Positions 30,968 to 39,912 of a stretch of 64,000 nucleotides of DNA are shown piece after piece. The translations under genes and the position numbers were made by a program. Each line of letters starts with the position of its first letter. Position 1 is the stretch's first letter. The stretch comes from Pseudomonas linyingensis (GTDB lineage: Bacteria > Pseudomonadota > Gammaproteobacteria > Pseudomonadales > Pseudomonadaceae), in the NCBI RefSeq assembly GCF_900109175.1, contig NZ_FNZE01000003.1, positions 216,174-280,173 of the forward strand. The letters run 5' to 3'. A model generated the notes under the pieces. The model was given only the letters and a program-made list of their open reading frames with translations. It did no database searches and had not been told where the DNA came from.

Positions 30968-31924
30968 ATGTCAACCCGTGTTGTTGCCGTTCGCCCCTTG
31001 CTGGCCAGCATGGCCGCACTGCTGCTGGCTGCTCCGGCTAGCGCACTCGAACTGCCTCTGCCGCCGCCCGGCGAAGATGTCGTCGGTCAGGTGCAGGTGA
31101 TCAAGGCCAAGTACGAGGACACCTTCGCCGACATCGGTACGGCCAACGACCTTGGCTATCTGGAAATGGTCGCTGCCAATCCGGGCGTCGATCCCTGGCT
31201 GCCTGGTGAGGGGACCGATATCGTCCTGCCGACCCGCTTCGTGCTGCCTCCGGGACCGCGCGAAGGCATCGTGATCAACCTGGCCGAGTACCGCATGTAC
31301 TACTTCCCCAAGGGCCAGAACGTGGTGCACACCTTCCCGATGGGGATCGGGCGCGAGGGCTGGGGCTCGCCGATCGCCAACACCACCATCACTGCGAAGA
31401 CGCCGAATCCGACCTGGACGCCGCCGGCGTCGATTCGTGCCGAGCATGCCGCCGAGGGGGACATTCTGCCGGCGGTGTTCCCGCCGGGGCCGGACAACCC
31501 GTTGGGTCCGTTCAAGTTCACCCTGGGCACACCGGGCTACCTGATCCACGGTTCGAACAAGAAATTCGGCATCGGCATGCGCGTCAGCCACGGCTGCTTC
31601 CGCATGCTCAACCACAACGTGCTGGAGCTGGCGAAGATGGTACCGGTGGGCACGTCGGTGCGCATCATCAACGAGCCATACAAGTTCGGTGTGGCCGGCG
31701 GCAAGGTCTACCTCGAGGCGCACACGCCTCTGGACGATCACGGCGACCCCTCGGTGGTCGACAAGCACACCGAAGTGATCAATACACTGCTAAAGCACGA
31801 TGACCTGAAGGACAGCATGCGTCTGGACTGGGAGGTGGTGCGCGAAGTGGTCGCCGCCGAGGATGGTCTGCCGGTGGAGATCGCCCTGTCGCGAGAGGAG
31901 CTGGCCAGCGCGGTAGCGCCCTGA
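30968..31924 (+). CDS. L,D-transpeptidase (YbiS/ErfK family)
   Basis: The 318-residue periplasmic enzyme has a signal peptide (residues 1-26, VAVRPLLASMAALLLAAPASA), an N-terminal domain (VKAKYEDTFADIGTANDLGY) and a YkuD catalytic domain. That domain carries the HG...SHGC motif (IHGSNKKFGIGMRVSHGCFRM), Cys being the nucleophile. It forms 3-3 cross-links or attaches lipoproteins to peptidoglycan through an L,D bond. The ATG at 30968 gives the better signal peptide; the ATG at 30938 adds ten residues. It is convergent with oprI, whose terminal Lys is the type of site such enzymes use. Confidence 0.9.
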   Translation: MSTRVVAVRPLLASMAALLLAAPASALELPLPPPGEDVVGQVQVIKAKYEDTFADIGTANDLGYLEMVAANPGVDPWLPGEGTDIVLPTRFVLPPGPREGIVINLAEYRMYYFPKGQNVVHTFPMGIGREGWGSPIANTTITAKTPNPTWTPPASIRAEHAAEGDILPAVFPPGPDNPLGPFKFTLGTPGYLIHGSNKKFGIGMRVSHGCFRMLNHNVLELAKMVPVGTSVRIINEPYKFGVAGGKVYLEAHTPLDDHGDPSVVDKHTEVINTLLKHDDLKDSMRLDWEVVREVVAAEDGLPVEIALSREELASAVAP

Positions 31925-31937
31925 TCCGTGCTGGTCG

Positions 31938-31975
31938 GAAAAAACCGTTGCGGCTTGGTCGTAACGGGTTTTTTA
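31938..31975 (+). terminator. Intrinsic terminator of the L,D-transpeptidase gene
   Basis: AAAAAACCGTT...AACGGGTTTTTT forms an A/T-flanked stem with a T tract, 14 bp after the stop codon. Confidence 0.8.
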
Positions 31976-32022
31976 TCGCCTGTCCGCTCTGCCAGCTACT
32001 TGTGCTAGTTGTTGGCAGGCAA

Positions 32023-32051
32023 TAAAAAAGCCGACCCTCGCGGGTCGGCTT
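32023..32051 (-). terminator. Intrinsic terminator of oprI
   Basis: On the minus strand AGCCGACCC-GCGA-GGGTCGGCT (stem 32029-32037 with 32042-32050) runs into a T tract (AAAAAA on the plus strand, 32024-32029). It lies 27 bp beyond the oprI stop. Confidence 0.9.
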
Positions 32052-32077
32052 CTGCAAATGCCAGATCGTTAGACCTA

Positions 32078-32329
32078 TTACTTGCGGCTGGCTTTTTCCA
32101 GCATGCGCAGGGCGCGCTCGTTGGCTTCGTCAGCAGTCTGCTGAGCCTTCTGAGCGGCAACCAGAGCTTCGTCGGCTTTGCGGTAGGCTTCGTCAGCGCG
32201 AGCCTGAGCGCGGGCAGCGGCGTCTTCGGTAGCGGTCAGACGGGCTTCGGTTTCTTTGGACATGCTGCTGCAACCGGTAGCCAGGATGGCGGCCAGGGTC
32301 AGAGCGGAAATTTTCAGAACGTTGTTCAT
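32078..32329 (-). CDS. oprI: Major outer-membrane lipoprotein OprI (Lpp homologue)
   Basis: The 83-residue lipoprotein has a signal peptide with lipobox ATGC (acylated Cys20) and a long Ala-rich coiled coil (heptads of A/L/E/K, residues about 25-80). It ends in the C-terminal SRK, whose Lys is the expected site of covalent attachment to peptidoglycan. It is extremely abundant in Pseudomonas and anchors the outer membrane. The ATG follows AAGGGGAA. It has its own promoter (32394-32421) and a strong terminator. Adjacent, convergent, is a YbiS/ErfK-type L,D-transpeptidase that could attach it. Confidence 0.96.
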   Translation of the reverse strand: MNNVLKISALTLAAILATGCSSMSKETEARLTATEDAAARAQARADEAYRKADEALVAAQKAQQTADEANERALRMLEKASRK

Positions 32330-32700
32330 CGTGTTCCCCTTAAGGTGGACTTTCCATGATGCAATCTCCCTTACGGGAAATCGGCTGGGTTATATAGTAC
32401 GCATTACTTTTAGTAAGTAAACGTGTCGAGTGCAAGGTGCGTGAAATTTTTTATCTTTTGTTATGTACTTGATCGCGTCTCTGTTTAAAAAGTAATCAGT
32501 TATCTGCTGGAAGAGGGGCACTTCTCCGACTCGGGGTTGTCAAACCGGCGTTGTCCGCTCCGTTGACGAGGGATGATTTGGCAGAGAGACTTTGGACAGG
32601 GGCCGGCAGGCTTTGCTAGTGTTCCGAGTTCAGGCAGGCAGTTTTATGACCGTCGTCGCTTCACTGGACGGCGGTTGCGTAGTGCAAGGGGAGAAGCGTG
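32330..32700. other. Intergenic region between oprI and the next gene
   Basis: These 371 bp separate divergent genes. The left part holds the oprI promoter and 5' leader. The A+T-rich middle (32390-32500) probably carries an UP-type element. At the right, TTGGAC near 32592 and CTAGTG about 18 bp later form a weak candidate promoter for the GNAT gene. No open frame with coding character was found. Confidence 0.55.
32394..32421 (-). promoter_or_regulatory. oprI sigma-70 promoter
   Basis: On the minus strand TTTACT (32416-32421) is followed after 16 bp by TACTAT (32394-32399). The region is A+T-rich and lies about 60 bp before the oprI ATG. Such strong, A/T-flanked promoters fit the very high expression of this gene. 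Confidence 0.6.
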
Positions 32701-32985
32701 ATGAGCAAGTCACTGCCCATTCGGCATGATCAGGCTGGCAAGCAGTTCGAGGTGACGGTGGATGGTTGTCGTGCCTACCTGTCCTACATGGATTTGGGCA
32801 AGCAGACCATCGACATCTATCGCACCTTTGTGCCTGATGCCCTGCGCGGGCGCGGCGTGGCGGCAGCGTTGACCGAACAGGCGCTGCAGTTCGCCGAAGG
32901 CAAGGGGTACACCGTGATCCCGTCCTGCTCCTATGTGGAGCGCTACATGGAGCGTCGCCAGCGCAGCGTCGAGCGCCAGGAGTAA
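32701..32985 (+). CDS. Small GNAT-type N-acetyltransferase (YidJ/At2g-like, COG2388 type)
   Basis: The 94-residue protein is a minimal GCN5-like acetyltransferase (GNAT) of the short one-domain class. It has YMDLGKQTIDIYRTFVPDALRGRGVAAALTEQALQFAE, with the acetyl-CoA loop RGRGVA, and a C-terminal VIPSCSYVERYMERR. Substrate unknown. The ATG at 32701 and the GTG at 32698 are equally well placed after AGGGGAGA; I use the ATG. It has its own terminator and no operon partner. Confidence 0.82.
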   Translation: MSKSLPIRHDQAGKQFEVTVDGCRAYLSYMDLGKQTIDIYRTFVPDALRGRGVAAALTEQALQFAEGKGYTVIPSCSYVERYMERRQRSVERQE

Positions 32986-33000
32986 GAGGGATCAGGCAAC

Positions 33001-33030
33001 AAAAAGCCGGGCAGATGCCCGGCTTTTTGC
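33001..33030 (+). terminator. Bidirectional intrinsic terminator
   Basis: AAAAAGCCGGGC-AGAT-GCCCGGCTTTTT is a perfect hairpin with A and T tracts on both sides. It serves the GNAT gene and the convergent DAHP synthase gene. Confidence 0.92.
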
Positions 33031-33045
33031 GTTCTGCAGGTCCGC

Positions 33046-34122
33046 TCAGCCACGCTTGCGCTTGGGCAGAACGTCCTTGAGCTTGGCGTGCATGCTGCGC
33101 AGGGTCTTTTCCGTGCTGTCCCAGTCGATGCAGGCATCGGTGATGGACACGCCGTACTTGAGGTCGCAGAGGTTCTTCGGAATCGACTGGCTGCCCCAGC
33201 CCAGGTGGCTTTCCACCATCAGGCCGATGATCGAGTTGTTGCCCTCGAGGATCTGGTTGGCGACGTTTTCCATCACCAGCGGCTGCAGGGCCGGGTCCTT
33301 GTTGGAGTTGGCGTGGCTGCAATCGACCATGATGTTCGGGCGGATGCCGGCGCGGGTCAGTTCCTGCTCGCACAGGGCGACGCTGACCGAATCGTAGTTC
33401 GGCTTGCCGCTGCCGCCGCGCAGCACCACGTGTCCGTAGCGGTTGCCCTTGGTGGTGACGATCGACACCTGGCCCTGCTGGTTGAGGCCGAGGAAGCGGT
33501 GCGCGCTGGAAACCGACTGCAGGGCGTTGATCGCCACGGTCAGGCCGCCGTCGGTGCCGTTCTTGAAGCCGACCGCCGAGGACAGGCCGGAGGCCATTTC
33601 GCGGTGGGTCTGCGATTCGGTGGTGCGCGCGCCGATGGCCGACCAGCTGATCAGGTCCTGCAGGTACTGCGGGGAGATCGGGTCGAGGGCTTCGGTGGCG
33701 GTTGGCAGGCCCATCTCGGCCAGGTCGCAGAGCAGCTTGCGGCCGATGTGCAGGCCGTCCTGGATCTTGAACGAGTCGTCGAGGTAAGGGTCGTTGATCA
33801 GGCCCTTCCAGCCGACGGTGGTGCGCGGCTTCTCGAAGTACACGCGCATGATCAGGTACAGGCTGTCGGAGACCTCGGCAGCCAGCTTCTTGAGGCGCTC
33901 GGCATACTCGTGGGCGGCCTTGATGTCGTGGATCGAGCAGGGGCCGACCACCACGAACAGGCGGTGATCGTTGCCGTCGAGAATGTCGCGCACCACTTGG
34001 CGGCCGTGACTCACGGTCTGCCGGGCGGTTTCGGTGAGGGGCAGTTCGTGCTTGAGCTGTTCAGGGGTGATCAGCGCCTCGTTGGAGGCGATGTTAAGGT
34101 CGTCGATCGGTAAATCAGCCAT
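33046..34122 (-). CDS. 3-deoxy-7-phosphoheptulonate (DAHP) synthase, class I
   Basis: This 358-residue enzyme condenses erythrose 4-phosphate and phosphoenolpyruvate, the first step of the shikimate pathway. It has the AroFGH signature GPCSIHDIKAAHEYAERL, the metal-site segment VDCSHANSNKDP and GNRYGHVVLRGG. The start MADLPIDDLN is like the Pseudomonas tyrosine-regulated isozyme next to cysB, but allosteric type cannot be told from sequence alone. It is convergent with the GNAT gene and divergent from a panE-like gene. I chose the ATG at 34122; the open frame extends upstream without conserved sequence. Confidence 0.93.
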   Translation of the reverse strand: MADLPIDDLNIASNEALITPEQLKHELPLTETARQTVSHGRQVVRDILDGNDHRLFVVVGPCSIHDIKAAHEYAERLKKLAAEVSDSLYLIMRVYFEKPRTTVGWKGLINDPYLDDSFKIQDGLHIGRKLLCDLAEMGLPTATEALDPISPQYLQDLISWSAIGARTTESQTHREMASGLSSAVGFKNGTDGGLTVAINALQSVSSAHRFLGLNQQGQVSIVTTKGNRYGHVVLRGGSGKPNYDSVSVALCEQELTRAGIRPNIMVDCSHANSNKDPALQPLVMENVANQILEGNNSIIGLMVESHLGWGSQSIPKNLCDLKYGVSITDACIDWDSTEKTLRSMHAKLKDVLPKRKRG

Positions 34123-34395
34123 CGTGTTACTACTCGTCAGGTCACGGATGCCGTCCGCCAGCCAAGCCCGTGGCGGAGCGCAGCAATATGGGGCAACGGG
34201 ATGCTTGAACCTTAACGCTTTAGGCCGCCGCTTCACAATAAAGACTTGCAGTTTTTCCGGGGTTAGCGCAGCCGTCCGGCCGCTTTGTTGCACCATATCA
34301 GTGTGCGATCAGCGGTGCTTTTCTGTGCAGGCGTCTTGCCTGCGCCGGCGCTGGCCATGGATAGTGCGCGATTACCCTTGTTGAGGAACATTGTC

Positions 34396-35349
34396 ATGAG
34401 CGAATCCGCTCGTCCACGCATCGGCATCATCGGTACCGGCGCCATCGGTGGTTACTACGGGCTGATGCTGGCCCGCGCCGGTTTCGAGGTGCACTTCCTG
34501 CTGCGCAGCGAATATGCGGTGGTGGCCCGAGAGGGGCTGCGGGTGCGCCATGCCCAGCTTGGCGAGCTGCATCTGCCCAAGGTCAACGCCTGGCAGGATG
34601 CGGCGCAGATGCCGGCCTGTGACTGGCTGCTGGTCGGCGCCAAGACCACCAGCAATGGCGAGCTAGCGCCACTGCTCGCCCAGGTCGCCGCGCCGGGGGC
34701 GAAGGTGGTGCTCCTGCAGAACGGTTTGGGTGTGGAGGATGCGCTGCGCCCGTTGCTGCCCGACTCGCTGCACCTGCTCGGCGGCCTGTGCTTCATCTGC
34801 GCCCATCGCGAGGCGCCCGGGGTGGTGGTTCATCAGTCCCAGGGCGTGTGCAACCTGGGCTACCACAGCGGTCCGGCCCTGGACGACGAGCGCCAGGCGC
34901 TGCTCGAGCAGGGCGTGGCCTGGCTGCGTGAGGCGGGGATCGAGTCCAGCGTGATTGCCGACCTCAACCAGGCGCGCTGGCAGAAGCTGGTGTGGAACAT
35001 CCCCTACAACGGCGTTGCGGTGCTGCTCGGCAGCTCCACTCGGCCGCTGATGAGCAACGCCGACAGCCGCGCGCTGCTGCAGGCGCTGATGCAGGAAGTG
35101 GTCGATGCCGCGCTGGCCTGCGGTGGCAGTCTGCCGGATAACTATCCGCAGAAGCTGCTGGCCTACACCGAACGCATGCCCGACTACCTGCCGAGCATGT
35201 ATCACGACTTCGTCCAGCGGCGCGCCGCGGAGCTGCCGGCCATCTATGCTGCGCCGCTCGCCGCCGCCGAATTGGCAGGCGTCGACATGCCACGGGTGCG
35301 CATGCTGTATCAGGCGCTATCTTTCCTGCAGGCTGCAGGCCGGCAATAG
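34396..35349 (+). CDS. panE: 2-dehydropantoate 2-reductase family protein (PanE-like)
   Basis: The 317-residue NADPH-binding protein has GIIGTGAIGGYYG (Rossmann loop), GAKTTSNGELAPLLAQ and LLQNGLGVEDAL in the N-terminal domain. The C-terminal helical domain has a conserved Lys in RWQKLVWNIPYNG. PanE reduces ketopantoate to pantoate for pantothenate and CoA synthesis. Pseudomonads have more than one PanE/ApbA homologue, so this could be a paralogue on another substrate. The ATG at 34396 follows TGAGGAAC. It lies before usp and cysB on the same strand. Confidence 0.82.
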   Translation: MSESARPRIGIIGTGAIGGYYGLMLARAGFEVHFLLRSEYAVVAREGLRVRHAQLGELHLPKVNAWQDAAQMPACDWLLVGAKTTSNGELAPLLAQVAAPGAKVVLLQNGLGVEDALRPLLPDSLHLLGGLCFICAHREAPGVVVHQSQGVCNLGYHSGPALDDERQALLEQGVAWLREAGIESSVIADLNQARWQKLVWNIPYNGVAVLLGSSTRPLMSNADSRALLQALMQEVVDAALACGGSLPDNYPQKLLAYTERMPDYLPSMYHDFVQRRAAELPAIYAAPLAAAELAGVDMPRVRMLYQALSFLQAAGRQ

Positions 35350-35550
35350 GAAGGAAACCGGCCTTGCGGGCACGCTGGGCGGTGGGCCGTTCAGGCCGTT
35401 TCTCAAGGCTTGAGGGTCAGGCCACTCATTGCGAGCGCGCCCGCAGCATGAGCGGGGTTGCCACCGGCCACGTGCCCCAGGCGTGGCCAACGAGTGATCG
35501 GCCGCCTGCTACGCTGAGAAGGAAACACAGCCCCCGCCAACGGAGGCCTG

Positions 35551-36045
35551 ATGATCCGCTCGATTCTCTACGCCACCGATCTCGGTCTGTTCGCTCCTTA
35601 CGTGCTGCAGCATGCGCTGTTATTGGCGCGTGCCCATGGTGCCGATCTCTACGTCCTGCATGTGGTCGAACCTCTTGGGCTGTTCGCCGAGTCGGTGCTG
35701 CAGACCTATCTGGACGAGGCGACCCTTGCGGATCTGCAGGTGAACGGGCTGGACAGCGTGATGGTGAGCATCGAGCAGCGTGTGTTCAGCGGTTTCTGTG
35801 ACGAGTTGCAGGAAAGCGAAGGGGATTCGTTGCCGATCCGTGCCGTACGGGTTCTGCTTGGCGACCCGCCGCAGATGATTCTGCAGGAGGCGCAGGATCT
35901 GGGGGTCGAGCTGATCGTGATCGGCTCGCACAGCCAGAGCATGGGTGTCTGTTCGGCGCTGGGGCGCACCTGCATGCGGCTGCTGCAGCAGACAAAGGTT
36001 CCGGTGTATCTGGTGCCGATCATTCCGGAGGGGGGTGGCTGTTGA
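35551..36045 (+). CDS. Universal stress protein (UspA fold)
   Basis: The 164-residue protein shows the Usp fold: MIRSILYATDLG at the start and LIVIGSHSQSMG, the nucleotide-binding G-x2-G-x9-G(S/T)-like loop, near the C-terminus. Its role (ATP-binding stress factor) follows the family only. A GGAGG ribosome site precedes the ATG at 35551. It is between the panE-like gene (201-bp gap) and cysB (119-bp gap) and is probably a separate transcript. Confidence 0.85.
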   Translation: MIRSILYATDLGLFAPYVLQHALLLARAHGADLYVLHVVEPLGLFAESVLQTYLDEATLADLQVNGLDSVMVSIEQRVFSGFCDELQESEGDSLPIRAVRVLLGDPPQMILQEAQDLGVELIVIGSHSQSMGVCSALGRTCMRLLQQTKVPVYLVPIIPEGGGC

Positions 36046-36116
36046 GCGAAAGCATACAAAGAGGCCGTTTTGATCTAAGATAAAAAATAGACCATGGATA
36101 TGGTTATAAAAGATAA

Positions 36117-37139
<1,023 letters not shown>

Positions 37140-37152
37140 GCAGGTCGTCATT

Positions 37153-37191
37153 ACAAAAAAAGCCCGACCATCAGTGGTCGGGCTTTTTTGT
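37153..37191 (+). terminator. Bidirectional terminator of cysB and ppnP
   Basis: ACAAAAAAAGCCCGACCA-TCAG-TGGTCGGGCTTTTTTGT is a near-perfect stem (about 16 bp) with A/T tracts on both sides, between the convergent stops of cysB and ppnP. Confidence 0.95.
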
Positions 37192-37232
37192 CTGCGTCCG
37201 AGGCGGTTTGCACTGCAGGCGCAGGCCTGCGG

Positions 37233-37514
37233 TCAGCGGTATTCGCAGAGGTAGGCGGTGTCCTGGGCGACTTTCAGCTGGAACTTGCTGTCGGCCGGCA
37301 CGTTGAACTTGCTGCCGGCGGCAAAGGTTTCCCAGCTGTCGCTGCCAGGCAGCTTGACAGTCAGGGCGCCGGCCACCACATGCATGACTTCGGCTTTGGC
37401 GGTGCCGAACTCGTATTCGCCGGGAGCCATCACGCCGACAGTAGCCGGGCCTTCGCTCATCTCGAAGCCGATGGATTTGACGGTGCCGTTGAAGTACTCG
37501 TTGACCTTGAACAT
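37233..37514 (-). CDS. ppnP: Pyrimidine/purine nucleoside phosphorylase PpnP
   Basis: PpnP (formerly YaiE, DUF1255) is a small cupin enzyme that phosphorolyses several nucleosides. The 93-residue protein starts [19 protein letters not shown] and has the motifs [18 protein letters not shown] and [18 protein letters not shown]-like that mark the family (here PGSDSWETF). Length matches E. coli PpnP. It shares a terminator with cysB and is preceded by GCGAGGCCC. No operon partner. Confidence 0.94.
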   Translation of the reverse strand: MFKVNEYFNGTVKSIGFEMSEGPATVGVMAPGEYEFGTAKAEVMHVVAGALTVKLPGSDSWETFAAGSKFNVPADSKFQLKVAQDTAYLCEYR

Positions 37515-37593
37515 GCGGGCCTCGCAGGAAGGGAAGAAAAGGGGCCCGCAGTATGCCGAAGACGCGCTTGCGCGTCATCTGTGCCGGTGGAGC

Positions 37594-38181
37594 TCAATGG
37601 GCTCGTTGTAGCTCGAGGCGTGCCGCGGCGAGCGTCGGCAGGGTCAGCGGCAGCAGGCGGGCGATGTTGCGCGCGTCGTCGATGCCGCGATGCTGGGTGC
37701 CGCGAAACTCCAGGCCGGCCTGCTCCAGGGCGCGGTTAAGGCCGACCTGCTTGCGTCCGGCGCTGTCCTTGAACTGGCGGTTGAACAGCTTCTTCAGGTT
37801 GAAATGCGCCAGGCCAGCCAGGCAACTGGCGATCTGTTGCCGGCGCCATTCGATCTCGAACTGCTGGCGGTCGTAGTTGCCCCAGCTGAGCCAGCCCTGC
37901 AGGCCGTCCAGGTGCTGCTGCAGCCAGGGCTCGAAGCGCGCCTGCAGCTGGTGCAGGGTAGGGGCATCGTCGACGTCGGCCTGGCGGATATGGGTGAGTT
38001 GCCGGCAGAAGGCGGTGAGCTGTGGGCGATGGGTGGGGCGGACGAAACTCTGGAAATGATCCTGCTCACGACCCTGCTCATCGACGACCACCGCGCCGAT
38101 CTCGATGATTTCCATGTCTTCGATCGGCCAGCCGCCGTCATCGGTGGTGGCTTCCAGGTCGATTACCAGCCAGTGCTTCAT
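37594..38181 (-). CDS. DnaQ-like 3'-5' exonuclease family protein
   Basis: The 195-residue protein is a DEDDh exonuclease: exo I WLVIDLEATTD (Asp, Glu), exo II SWGNYDRQQFE (Asp) and exo III HRGIDDARN (His, Asp) are all present. It resembles the inhibitor-of-KinA / KapD and Eri1-like group and probably acts on RNA or DNA 3' ends. The ATG at 38181 begins MKHWLVIDL; an upstream start adds 29 residues. It is divergent from the dehydrogenase gene (100-bp gap). Biological target unknown. Confidence 0.85.
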   Translation of the reverse strand: MKHWLVIDLEATTDDGGWPIEDMEIIEIGAVVVDEQGREQDHFQSFVRPTHRPQLTAFCRQLTHIRQADVDDAPTLHQLQARFEPWLQQHLDGLQGWLSWGNYDRQQFEIEWRRQQIASCLAGLAHFNLKKLFNRQFKDSAGRKQVGLNRALEQAGLEFRGTQHRGIDDARNIARLLPLTLPTLAAARLELQRAH

Positions 38182-38281
38182 GCGCCGCTCCTCAGTCCTT
38201 GTCCGTCGAGTATGGGGTCTGCCTACTGCGGCAGCAAACCCCTGTGCTAGGCTCGAGCGCTCACTCAATGGAGGTGGAAGG

Positions 38282-39160
38282 ATGGCAAAGGTCGCATTTC
38301 TGGGGCTGGGGGTGATGGGCTACCCGATGGCCGGGCATCTGGCGCGCAACGGCCATGAGGTGTGCGTGTACAACCGCACGGCGGAGAGGGCGCGGCAGTG
38401 GGGGGTCGAGCACGGCGGGCGCAATGCCGCGACGCCGCGCGAAGCCGCGCTGGGTGCCGAGTTCGTGATGAGCTGCGTGGGCAACGATGACGATCTGCGC
38501 GCGGTGGTGCTGGGTGCCGATGGCGCCTTCGCCGGCATGGCGCCGGGCAGCGTGCTGGTCGATCACACCACCGCGTCGGCCACGGTGGTGCGCGAGCTGG
38601 CGGTGCTGGCCGCCGAGCGCGAGCTGGAGTTTCTCGATGCGCCGGTATCCGGTGGTCAGGCCGGTGCGGAAAACGGCGTGCTGACGGTGATGGTGGGTGG
38701 CGAGCCGGCCGTGTTCGCCCGCGCCGAACCGGTGATCCAGAGCTATGCGCGCATGGTGCGCTTGATGGGGCATGCCGGCAGCGGCCAGTTGACCAAGATG
38801 GTCAACCAGATATGCATTGGCGGTCTGCTCCAGGGATTGTCCGAGGCATTGCATTTTGCCCAGTGCGCCGGCCTGGATGGCAAGGCGGCAATGGAGGTGA
38901 TCAGCAAGGGCGCGGCGCAATCCTGGCAGCTGGAAAATCGCCACGCCAGCATGCTCGAGGGGCGCTTCGAGTTCGGTTTCGCGGTGGACTGGATGCGCAA
39001 GGATCTCGGCATCCTGCTCGATGAGGCTCGCAGCAACGGCGCCCAGCTACCGGTCACCGCGCTGGTCGATCAGTTCTACGCCGACGTGCAGGCGGCAGGT
39101 GGCGGGCGCTGGGATACCTCTAGCCTGCTGACCCGGTTGAAGGCGCCGGCGAAATCCTGA
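38282..39160 (+). CDS. NAD(P)-dependent beta-hydroxyacid dehydrogenase (3-hydroxyisobutyrate dehydrogenase family)
   Basis: The 292-residue enzyme has an N-terminal Rossmann domain (VAFLGLGVMGYPMAGHLARNGH), the substrate-binding motif DAPVSGGQAGAENG and the catalytic-Lys segment GSGQLTKMVNQICIGG. These are characteristic of the family of 3-hydroxyisobutyrate, tartronate semialdehyde and succinic semialdehyde reductases. The exact substrate cannot be told; no valine catabolism genes are nearby. It has a GGAGGTGG ribosome site. Downstream is a decayed DUF486 gene on the other strand. Confidence 0.88.
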   Translation: MAKVAFLGLGVMGYPMAGHLARNGHEVCVYNRTAERARQWGVEHGGRNAATPREAALGAEFVMSCVGNDDDLRAVVLGADGAFAGMAPGSVLVDHTTASATVVRELAVLAAERELEFLDAPVSGGQAGAENGVLTVMVGGEPAVFARAEPVIQSYARMVRLMGHAGSGQLTKMVNQICIGGLLQGLSEALHFAQCAGLDGKAAMEVISKGAAQSWQLENRHASMLEGRFEFGFAVDWMRKDLGILLDEARSNGAQLPVTALVDQFYADVQAAGGGRWDTSSLLTRLKAPAKS

Positions 39161-39179
39161 GCGATCCGAGGCGGTGTGC

Positions 39180-39394
39180 TCAGGCGCTGCGGTAGATGAA
39201 ATACACCGCGCCGAACAGGCACAGTCCGGCCCGCAGGTAGTCGAGCCTCAGTGGTTGCTGAACAGGTGAAGGACGCTGGGTGACACGAAGATGGACAGGG
39301 TGATTGCCTTCTGCATGATCTTCAGTGGGACGACCGTCAGCTCGCTGCAGCCGATGCGCTTGGTCGGCACGATGATCGGGTGCTCGAACAGGGC
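39180..39394 (-). pseudogene. Frameshifted and truncated DUF486 (DMT-family) membrane protein remnant
   Basis: Reading the minus strand, one frame gives LFEHPIIVPTKRIG followed by LKIMQKAITLSIFV and then stops at 39248-39250. The next frame takes up QQPLRLDYLRAGLCLFG and AVYFIYRSA to a stop at 39180. Together they match the C-terminal half of DUF486 small multidrug-like proteins, where LFE..VPANRIG, LKI.QE.ITL and LRLDYLWAGLC..AVYF follow in order. One frameshift lies at about 39250-39275. The N-terminal half is missing. The family match is from pattern recognition, not alignment software. Confidence 0.72.
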
Positions 39395-39526
39395 GGGTCT
39401 CCGCGGAGTCGTCGTGAGGGGTACTTGGCGAGAGCAGGGGCGGCGGCTATCCTCGCCCGCGCGTGACTGCTGTCGCGCCTTGTTACCTTGTTACATGGGT
39501 CCAAAATTGTTCTGGTAGTGCTGATC

Positions 39527-39778
39527 ATGCAATGTCGAGCCGGTTGTGGTGCCTGCTGTATCGCCCCGTCGATTTCCTCGCCGATTCCCGGCATGCCTGA
39601 GGGCAAGCCGGCCGGTGTGCGCTGTGTGCAATTGGACGAGGGCAACCTCTGTCGTCTGTTCGGTCAGCCCGAGCGGCCGGCCGTGTGCGCGCAGTTCTCC
39701 GCCGATCCCGCCGTGTGCGGTGCGACGGACGAGCAGGCCATTCGCCTGCTGGGCGAGCTGGAGCGGCTGACGGCCTGA
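39527..39778 (+). CDS. YkgJ family cysteine-cluster protein
   Basis: The 83-residue protein has the N-terminal cysteine cluster CRAGCGACCIAPSIS (Cx3CxxCC) and more Cys in RCVQLDEGNLCRLFG, VCAQF and VCG. Such proteins are predicted to bind zinc or an iron-sulfur centre. Function is unknown. The ATG at 39527 starts just before the cluster; an upstream frame to 39488 has no ribosome site. The region before it contains the DUF486 remnant and the tandem CTTGTTAC. It is convergent with gltA. Confidence 0.85.
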   Translation: MQCRAGCGACCIAPSISSPIPGMPEGKPAGVRCVQLDEGNLCRLFGQPERPAVCAQFSADPAVCGATDEQAIRLLGELERLTA

Positions 39779-39868
39779 GCCGGGGTCCGCTCGGATGGGC
39801 GTAGTCAAGTACTCTCGCGACTTGCGGCTCGGGGTGTGGGTGGCAGGGGCGCGAGGGGGATGAGAAAC

Positions 39869-39898
39869 GCAAAAGGGCTGCCGAGGCAGCCCTTTTGC
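39869..39898 (-). terminator. Bidirectional terminator of gltA and the YkgJ gene
   Basis: GCAAAAGGGCTGCC-GA-GGCAGCCCTTTTGC is a 14-bp near-perfect hairpin with T-rich flanks, 15 bp beyond the gltA stop. Confidence 0.9.
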
Positions 39899-39912
39899 AG
39901 GTAGCGCTGAAC

